Source: Bdellovibrio sp.
Lineage (GTDB): Bacteria; Myxococcota; SpSt-1050
Assembly: GCA_020725805.1 (NCBI GenBank)
Contig: DYEF01000031.1
Location: 1-29,482, forward strand
DNA length: 29,482 nucleotides
Direction: 5' to 3'
The notes beneath the pieces are model-generated. The model did no database searches. It saw only the letters and a program-made list of their open reading frames with translations, and had not been told where the DNA came from. Positions 24,337-29,482 of this stretch are shown here, one piece after another. Both the position numbers and the translations under genes were made by a program. Within the stretch, counting starts at the first letter, position 1, and every line of letters starts with the position of its first letter.

Positions 24337-24696
24337 TTACTCTGTAACTTTAATCTTTCCTTCGCTTACACCCTTCTTACTGCACTCTCTCCAGACCCTT
24401 ACCTCCCCCTCTTTCTCGGTCAGCTCTACTTCTATCTCATTCTTGAACAGGCCGGGCTTCTCCTTCTTCCAGCCACTCTCCTTAATCTTTTTCACACCTT
24501 TGTAGTCTACATTGACATCATCATCTGCAAGTACACACTTCTTATGCTCCCACTTCACAACAGCAGTAACCTTGGCCTTCTTTGCTTCTGCCTTGACCTT
24601 ATCACCCTGTTCAAATGTTATCTCACAGGCAAAAAGTCTTCCGCCGGCAACAAACGCAATAATAATAAAAGTAATCGCAAACAGGATTTTTTTCAT
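24337..24696 (-). CDS. Small secreted lysine-rich protein, unknown function
   Basis: 119 aa, start ATG with GGGAGG 7 nt upstream. Signal peptide 1-23 (ILFAITFIIIAFVAGGRLFA); the mature protein begins with CEITFEQG. If the Cys24 after the Ala is lipidated it would be a lipoprotein, but the box is poor. The mature part is about 95 residues, very rich in Lys, Glu and Val, with Cys24, Cys54 and Cys104 and the stretch VKWEHKKCVLADDDVNVDYK, suggesting a beta fold. No family recognised. It lies between the membrane ferredoxin (15-nt gap) and the CxxCH protein (13-nt gap) and so probably serves the same system. His-Lys-Lys-Cys could be a metal site; this is a guess. Confidence 0.75.
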   Translation of the reverse strand: MKKILFAITFIIIAFVAGGRLFACEITFEQGDKVKAEAKKAKVTAVVKWEHKKCVLADDDVNVDYKGVKKIKESGWKKEKPGLFKNEIEVELTEKEGEVRVWRECSKKGVSEGKIKVTE

Positions 24697-24711
24697 AATA
24701 AGCCTCCCTGA

Positions 24712-25620
24712 CTATTTTGATTCAGTATTTTTATTTTGGATTCCATAACCAAATGTGATGCACTCCTTTGCACAGGACTTCTCACAATTCCTGCATATTA
24801 TACACTCCAAATCATCTATTGTTTCACATTTATTTACATCTTTATATATTGCATCGACCGGGCAGTTCTTTTCACACCTCTTGCAGCCTGTACAATCGGA
24901 CTTCTTTACCACTCCCATTTTAATCAGGCTGATTTTATTGATTATACCCAGAAGAGCCCCCTCCGGACAGAAATAACGGCAATAGGGACGACTTATGAAT
25001 ATACTGAAAATAAGCCATAAGCTTAGCCAGATTATCATTATAACCGACCCGTCCATATTAAAAAGTACATGGAAGGGACCAATATGTTCAAATAGTTTGA
25101 AATCTCCGAAGAGTGTTGCTGTTATGAGGGCAATCAGCAGAACGAACTTAAGCTTTTTGAGAATTTTATCCAGTTTCCCGGAAATTTTTATGTTAAAATC
25201 AGGTCTATAGATATACTCCTGAACTATACCCTTTGGACAAATCCAGCTGCAGTAGTATCTTGAAAATAGAAGTGCGGTTATTATAAAAACCCCGATTTTT
25301 ATAGCATACATTGCGACGGGTCTGTGGTTGACAAGGGCAGAAATCATAAACTCAAGTGCCCTCGGTATGCGTGGACAGGACATCTGCAGAAATCCGAACA
25401 TAGCAAGAGAGGCAAGCATCACAAGAGGTCGCAGAAATTCACTCTTCGGATAATGAAAGAGAAGGGAAGGGATAACGAGCATAAACATCAGAAAGAGCTG
25501 ATAATCCAGATTCCAGAACTTGACACCTGATATTGGCAAAAAAGGGAGAGAAAATGCTGTAATTACAAACAGATATGATAAGAACCGCAGGACGCCATAT
25601 TTTTTAGAACCAGCCAGCAT
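24712..25620 (-). CDS. NapH/MauN-like membrane polyferredoxin with two 4Fe-4S clusters
   Basis: 302 aa. Five or six membrane helices (about 12-30, 38-56, 66-82, 103-120, 158-172, 193-212). Two cytoplasmic-side motifs, YYCSWICPKG (122-131) and YCRYFCPEGALLG (213-225), are the C-x3-C-P signatures of the NapH/NosR/CcoG group. The C-terminus holds a ferredoxin domain: Cys243, 246, 249, 253 (CTGCKRCEKNCP) and Cys273, 276, 279, 283 (CIICRNCEKSC). The family passes electrons between the quinone pool or ferredoxin and periplasmic partners. No FMN-binding domain of the NosR kind is present. First gene of a four-gene leftward unit with no nitrate or nitrous-oxide reductase nearby. There is no ribosome site before the ATG and the predicted leader is very short. 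Confidence 0.9.
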   Translation of the reverse strand: MLAGSKKYGVLRFLSYLFVITAFSLPFLPISGVKFWNLDYQLFLMFMLVIPSLLFHYPKSEFLRPLVMLASLAMFGFLQMSCPRIPRALEFMISALVNHRPVAMYAIKIGVFIITALLFSRYYCSWICPKGIVQEYIYRPDFNIKISGKLDKILKKLKFVLLIALITATLFGDFKLFEHIGPFHVLFNMDGSVIMIIWLSLWLIFSIFISRPYCRYFCPEGALLGIINKISLIKMGVVKKSDCTGCKRCEKNCPVDAIYKDVNKCETIDDLECIICRNCEKSCAKECITFGYGIQNKNTESK

Positions 25621-25632
25621 AATCGGGGGCTT

Positions 25633-25658
25633 TTAATACGGTTTTCCGAACTTGTCAA
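25633..25658 (-). promoter_or_regulatory. Candidate promoter of the polyferredoxin-cytochrome operon, near-leaderless
   Basis: On the minus strand a perfect TTGACA (25653-25658) is followed after 14 nt by TATTAA (25633-25638), or after 17 nt by TAAAAG. Either would start transcription within about 10 nt of the ATG at 25620, which has no ribosome site. Spacing is not ideal, so the assignment is tentative. Confidence 0.38.
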
Positions 25659-25744
25659 ACAGAAATTTTGAACCTGCCGGAGATACTAAAGATTATTTAA
25701 TTAACCACAAAACCGGTTTCCGTTATTCTTTATACAGGAATATC

Positions 25745-25773
25745 TTGCCTAATTACACTTTTATTTGTATAAA
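25745..25773 (+). promoter_or_regulatory. Promoter of the DUF4159-vWA operon with a very short leader
   Basis: TTGCCT (25745-25750), exactly 17 nt, and TATAAA (25768-25773). Transcription would start near 25780, only about 10 nt before the ATG at 25790, and no ribosome site is seen. This supports the later start for the DUF4159 gene and a nearly leaderless message. Confidence 0.5.
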
Positions 25774-25789
25774 TCCGTTGCCACTGACT

Positions 25790-26524
25790 ATGAAGAGACG
25801 AGAATTCATAAAAGCATTTCTGACTATTCCCTTTCTGAAGGATATTACAGCCCTGCTCGACTATTCCAGATTCACCGCTGCCAAGCTCAAATACAACGGC
25901 AACTGGAATCTGAGAGATAACGCCCTAAGAAGAATAATGTATGAGGTAAACAGAAGAACATCCATCTCCTGTTCGAAGGAGCCCGCAGTCGTTGAACCGT
26001 CTGATACCGGAATATTCAACTACCCCTTTCTTGCAATAAGCGGCGACAGGGCTCTGCCGGATTTCACCCCGATATCGATAGCAAGACTCAAAAGATTCAT
26101 CAACAAAGGCGGTTTTATCTTTGCCGATTCCTCCGAAGAAAATTCCGATGAATTTTACAAATCAGTAGCAAAACTTGCAAACCAGATAATTCCCGGCACG
26201 GAATTTACTGTGCTCGAAAACAACAACGTTATATACAAGACCTTTTATATGCTTACAAAAAGTTACGGAAGACTTAATAAGAAGGATTATTTCGAAGGTA
26301 TAATATATGAAAACAGAATTGTTCTTCTCTACTCACACAACGACCTTCTGGGCGCTCTCGAGAGAGACGAACTAGGTAATTACAAGTATTCAATTACCGA
26401 CGAGAGCACAAGAAGGGAACTCTCGATAAGGACTGCTGTCAATATAGTAATGTATTCCCTCACCGTGGATTACAAGGATGACCAGGTTCATCATCCCTTC
26501 TTCAAGGAAAAGAGAAGAAGATGA
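25790..26524 (+). CDS. DUF4159 protein with twin-arginine-like N-terminus
   Basis: 244 aa from the ATG at 25790. Open frame extends upstream to a TTG at 25652, but that part overlaps the promoter and lacks family features. The start MKRREFIKAFLTIPFLKDI carries RRxFxK followed by a modest hydrophobic stretch, like a Tat signal or anchor. The rest fits DUF4159: KLKYNGNWNLRDNALRRIMY, YEVNRRTSI, FNYPFLAISGD, RLKRFINKGGFIFADSS, FPG-like IIPGTEF and RTAVNIVMYSLT. Such proteins usually sit next to large vWA/GATase-like membrane proteins, MoxR ATPases and DUF58 proteins. Function unknown. It overlaps the next gene by 4 nt (ATGA). Confidence 0.87.
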   Translation: MKRREFIKAFLTIPFLKDITALLDYSRFTAAKLKYNGNWNLRDNALRRIMYEVNRRTSISCSKEPAVVEPSDTGIFNYPFLAISGDRALPDFTPISIARLKRFINKGGFIFADSSEENSDEFYKSVAKLANQIIPGTEFTVLENNNVIYKTFYMLTKSYGRLNKKDYFEGIIYENRIVLLYSHNDLLGALERDELGNYKYSITDESTRRELSIRTAVNIVMYSLTVDYKDDQVHHPFFKEKRRR

Positions 26525-28716
26525 ATAATCTGCTTACATCATACAGCATCGAATTTAATCCGCCCTTAAACAACGTTGTTTCATTTATTATCGCCGTCTC
26601 TATCCTTCTGCTCACAGTCTATTCCGTCAGAAATCTGCTCCCTGACCTGCCAAACCGGGTCAGACTATTCCTTGCCTCCCTGAGAATCATTGCAGTCCTC
26701 TTCTTTCTCTTTATATTCTTTCAGCCCTCAATAGTACAAACGACATATTATCTGGAAAAAGATACAATCGCGCTTTTAATCGATGCTTCAAGGTCGATGA
26801 ATTACAAGTCGGATTCCGTATCAAGACTTGATACTGCAAGAGAGATTGCAAAAGGCATTCTTGCAAGAGATGACATCAGAAATGAACACAATATAGTAAC
26901 CTACCTCTTCAGCAAAAATATCTACCTGAACAGTTCTCCGGAAGAGATCAGAGTTATAAACGAAGATACAACGGATATACTCACTTCACTTGAAAATGTC
27001 AGAATTAAGCATCCTGACCTGTCCAGCATAATACTGGTATCCGACGGTGCCGATAATAATCTACTGCTCAATGTCAGGGAAGATTCATCGTCTTTGATAA
27101 AAAGGTTCGCAAAAAATCTTTCTGTGCCTGTTCACACCTTTCTCGCGGCGACAGATAAAAAGACCAATGATATCTCTCTGAGGATTCTCTCATACTCCCC
27201 GGTAGGCTTCATCGGGAAGGAATTCGAAATAAGTGTCAGGTTATCCAACAATTCGGAACTAACCGAATCTGTTCCCCTGACCATTAAGGAAAACGGTGTA
27301 CCCGTATTCTCCGGAAAATACAAAATACCACACAACACATCAAAAGATATTCTGCTTACCCTCTATCCCAGAAACACCGGAAGGAATGTCTATGAGGTTC
27401 TTACTCCCCCGCAGAGCGGTGAAGAATTTACAGAAAACAACAGTGATTTTTTCAGCTCAAAGATAAAAAAGGAGAACCTCAGAATTCTACAGATAACAGG
27501 TTCGGTCTCCTATGATGTCAGATTCCTGAGGCATCTGTTCAAGAAGGCTCCGGATATCGACCTGATTTCATTTTTTATTCTGCGGACACTCGAGAGCGAC
27601 GTCAATGCCCCCGATTCCGAGCTTTCGCTTATCCCGTTTCCGACCGACACCGTAATCAGGGAAAGCCTCTTTGGTTTCGATGTGGTCATCTTTCAGGATT
27701 TCGGCTTTGTACCTTACGGGCTCAATTCCACGTTCTCGGACCTGAACAGTTTCATACGAAAGGGCGGTGCCCTAATATTTTTTACAGGGAACAACTGGTA
27801 CAGACTGATTGGAGATTTCATTACCTTCTTTGACGACTGTATGCCGGCAGTACCGCGTACCGATTATAATGCAATAGAGAATGTTATATACAGACCTGAG
27901 CTAACTCTGGAAGGGAAGACACACCCCGTAACAAGGATTCTCGATTCTCAGGACGAAAACAATCTGTTATTCAAGAACCTCCCCGAACTTCACGGAGTAC
28001 ACCGTCTGAGCAGTATTAAGCCCGGCGCTGTAACCCTTATGACTGCAAAGTCACAGGAGAATCTGCCTGTTCTGCTCATTAACAGATGTGAAAAGGGGAA
28101 GACGGTTTTGATAACAACCGATGAACTCTGGAGATTCTCATTTTCAGAAAAGACACCCGACGAATTCAATCTCTATAACAAACTTATGAACAACCTTCTT
28201 CTCTGGGTCACCGGAGAACCCGACAAGGAAGATATAGTAATCTCTGCCGGCAGAAACAGAAAACCGTCGGAGGAACTAAGAGGCAGATATTCAGGAATCA
28301 GGGCAGAATCCGAAATCTATATGCAGACAGAAGACGGGAGAGTAACAAAAGGCAGAATCGAGGCAGACGGAGAATTTTACTTCGATATATCGAATCTTCC
28401 CGAAGGTCTTCACTCTGCAAGAATCTCCTATAACAATCAGGTCTACAATATATCCTTTTTCAAGAAGAGATCCGACATAGAGATGCAGGAAATAGCACCA
28501 AGACCGGATATCCTTAAGGCATTATCCAAGTATTCCGGAGGCAGATATTTCGGTGATATAAAAGATATAAAGAATCTCAAACCGGAGAAGAAGGAACTAA
28601 AGAGGATTCACACAAAGAGCAGCAGCCCGCTTACAAACAGGGGAATATTTTTCGCACTCCTTATGGCCCTCTTCTTTGCAGAATGGTTTTTCAGAAGAAT
28701 GTACGGACACCAGTAA
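26521..28716 (+). CDS. Large membrane protein with vWA and GATase-like domains (partner of DUF4159)
   Basis: 731 aa. Two N-terminal helices (20-36, 49-68) are followed by a von Willebrand factor A domain (80-215). Its metal-binding MIDAS is intact: DASRS with Asp88, Ser90, Ser92, Thr150/151 and SDG with Asp175. A beta domain (225-310) comes next, then a class-I glutamine-amidotransferase-like fold (320-560) with LRILQITGSVSYDVRFL and FIRKGGALIFFTG; no catalytic Cys-His-Glu triad is evident, so it is probably not an enzyme. A second beta region and one C-terminal helix (703-720) complete it. Homologues sit in MoxR-DUF58-DUF4159 clusters tied to envelope stress or complex assembly. It is coupled to DUF4159 upstream, and its stop abuts the stop of the opposite-strand lipoprotein. 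Confidence 0.9.
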   Translation: MNNLLTSYSIEFNPPLNNVVSFIIAVSILLLTVYSVRNLLPDLPNRVRLFLASLRIIAVLFFLFIFFQPSIVQTTYYLEKDTIALLIDASRSMNYKSDSVSRLDTAREIAKGILARDDIRNEHNIVTYLFSKNIYLNSSPEEIRVINEDTTDILTSLENVRIKHPDLSSIILVSDGADNNLLLNVREDSSSLIKRFAKNLSVPVHTFLAATDKKTNDISLRILSYSPVGFIGKEFEISVRLSNNSELTESVPLTIKENGVPVFSGKYKIPHNTSKDILLTLYPRNTGRNVYEVLTPPQSGEEFTENNSDFFSSKIKKENLRILQITGSVSYDVRFLRHLFKKAPDIDLISFFILRTLESDVNAPDSELSLIPFPTDTVIRESLFGFDVVIFQDFGFVPYGLNSTFSDLNSFIRKGGALIFFTGNNWYRLIGDFITFFDDCMPAVPRTDYNAIENVIYRPELTLEGKTHPVTRILDSQDENNLLFKNLPELHGVHRLSSIKPGAVTLMTAKSQENLPVLLINRCEKGKTVLITTDELWRFSFSEKTPDEFNLYNKLMNNLLLWVTGEPDKEDIVISAGRNRKPSEELRGRYSGIRAESEIYMQTEDGRVTKGRIEADGEFYFDISNLPEGLHSARISYNNQVYNISFFKKRSDIEMQEIAPRPDILKALSKYSGGRYFGDIKDIKNLKPEKKELKRIHTKSSSPLTNRGIFFALLMALFFAEWFFRRMYGHQ

Positions 28717-29277
28717 TTATTTATTCACGGTAATCAGTCCCGCCCTCAGTCTGTTCTGGCCGTCGTGTTCTACCTCGGAAGGATTGGAAATGGGCATTCT
28801 TGTATCACCCATATAAAATCCGATATATACAGCTATCTTCTGTGCCGAATATGAGGAAGGGACCTTTACCTCTCTCTCGTCCACAACAATCTCCCCTACC
28901 CTCCAGTTACTCGTACGGTATTTGCCGAATACCGGATAATGGTCTCCGTGAATTCGCTGTTCAAACCCTCCCCACGAATCCATATGTACGAATATCTGCC
29001 AGTCCTCGTCGATTGGTTTGAGACACTTGAAATAATACTTTATCTTGAAACGTGTTCCGGGTTTTACCTCCCTGTCGACCGAATATCCGAGAAATGCAAT
29101 CTGGTCCCCAAAGACTGCTTTACTTGGGACCTGAATCGACGGAGGAGAAGAGAGGATATATTCCTTTATCGACGACCTGTCGAAAGAGTCCCTCTCCTCA
29201 TCTACCGGTTTCGGATTGGGCAGACAGGATAAAATCAGTACAAAGAGCAAAGCAGCAAAGAGATATCTGAACTGCAT
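28717..29277 (-). CDS. Lipoprotein with a single beta-sandwich domain
   Basis: 186 aa. Start ATG with AGGAGG upstream. A lipoprotein signal peptide ends FVLILSC, lipidation Cys18. The mature part (about 45-185) matches, from memory, the beta-sandwich at the C-terminus of many ArnT/PMT-type glycosyltransferases: FGDQIAFLGYSVDREVKPGT, then W-x-IFVHMDSWGG, DHYPVFGKYRTSNWRVGE and AVYIGFYMGDTRMP. Here the domain stands alone on a lipid anchor, with no transferase nearby. Its role may be binding of sugar or envelope polymer; this is inference. It is transcribed leftward from a TTGACA promoter, and its stop codon abuts that of the vWA gene without a base between. Confidence 0.82.
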   Translation of the reverse strand: MQFRYLFAALLFVLILSCLPNPKPVDEERDSFDRSSIKEYILSSPPSIQVPSKAVFGDQIAFLGYSVDREVKPGTRFKIKYYFKCLKPIDEDWQIFVHMDSWGGFEQRIHGDHYPVFGKYRTSNWRVGEIVVDEREVKVPSSYSAQKIAVYIGFYMGDTRMPISNPSEVEHDGQNRLRAGLITVNK

Positions 29278-29303
29278 TCTTATTCCTCCTGAGTAAGAGC
29301 CAC

Positions 29304-29332
29304 TATTTAATAAAATAATAGAAAAGTGTCAA
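29304..29332 (-). promoter_or_regulatory. Candidate promoter of the beta-sandwich lipoprotein
   Basis: On the minus strand a perfect TTGACA (29327-29332), 17 nt, and TAAATA (29304-29309), a weak -10. Transcription would start about 20 nt before the ATG at 29277, just ahead of the AGGAGG. Confidence 0.42.
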
Positions 29333-29368
29333 TATTTTAATATCTGACTGGAAATACCCCAAAATTTT

Positions 29369-29482
29369 TCATAAATCCTCCGCAAAACTAAATCTTAGCT
29401 GGTTTTTATTCACTTTTTTCTCTTTACTAAGCATCTGCTTTATCCTTTTCATAATGATTTTAAGCACTTCAGATAATCCGTC
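29369..29482 (-). CDS. C-terminal fragment of an unknown gene (5' end beyond window)
   Basis: Reading leftward from the window edge one frame stays open for 37 codons (DGLSEVLKIIMKRIKQMLSK, then a Lys/Asn-rich stretch and FAEDL) to a TGA at 29369-29371. The other two leftward frames stop within 11 codons. The piece looks helical and basic. It is too short to assign; the open frame could be chance. Confidence 0.4.
   Translation of the reverse strand, partial: DGLSEVLKIIMKRIKQMLSKEKKVNKNQLRFSFAEDL

Noticed and set aside
25652-25789. N-terminal extension of 46 residues for the DUF4159 protein from a TTG start
   Set aside because: It overlaps a good TTGCCT-17-TATAAA promoter, lacks family similarity, and the Tat-like MKRREFIK at 25790 is a natural start.

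Overview
The window reads as chromosome of a two-membrane (Gram-negative) bacterium of about 43% GC by eye. Supporting signs are several lipoprotein signal peptides, a YidC with a large periplasmic domain, an outer-membrane beta-barrel candidate, and secreted proteins with Asp/Thr/Gly-rich linkers and Cys-rich repeats. Such linkers and repeats are typical of Myxococcota, Bradymonadota and other former deltaproteobacterial lineages. Arg is mostly AGA/AGG and ATA is common for Ile, so a little-studied or thermally adapted relative is possible. The taxonomic call is inference.

Left part (1-6.9 kb): a Cys-rich repeat lipoprotein cut by the window edge; a divergent lipoprotein carrying a chlorophyllase-type alpha/beta hydrolase domain; then a leftward operon coaBC - type-4 uracil-DNA glycosylase - NfeD protease - slipin - small Cys-rich secreted protein, behind a good sigma70-like promoter.

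7.1-10.2 kb: a rightward operon of a secreted M19 dipeptidase, an M20-fold protein that has lost nearly all metal ligands, and the RNA 2',3'-cyclic phosphodiesterase ThpR. It ends 1 nt from the end of mnmE.

10.2-15.1 kb (leftward): the classic rpmH-rnpA-yidD-yidC-jag-mnmE block with an extra small secreted protein between jag and mnmE. rpmH (49 aa, GTG start) is easily missed.

15.1-22 kb (leftward): seven tightly packed genes: cpaB, tadB, tadC, two membrane FHA-domain proteins, an ECF sigma factor and a zinc-finger anti-sigma candidate. The Tad ATPases, secretin, prepilin peptidase and pilin are absent, so this is a split or reduced Tad system wired to FHA proteins and a sigma/anti-sigma pair. 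A 22-bp near-perfect palindrome lies in the leader of cpaB.

22-25.6 kb (leftward): four genes for a NapH-like membrane polyferredoxin, a small periplasmic protein, a protein with two duplicated CxxCH cytochrome domains, and a beta-barrel candidate. I infer a possible envelope-spanning electron-transfer module. It is the best candidate here for an undescribed system, but the evidence is context only.

25.7-28.7 kb (rightward): a DUF4159 protein and a large vWA/GATase-like membrane protein. A leftward beta-sandwich lipoprotein abuts them stop-to-stop, and the C-terminal end of another gene runs off the right edge. I found no tRNA, rRNA, CRISPR array, transposase or convincing intrinsic terminator.
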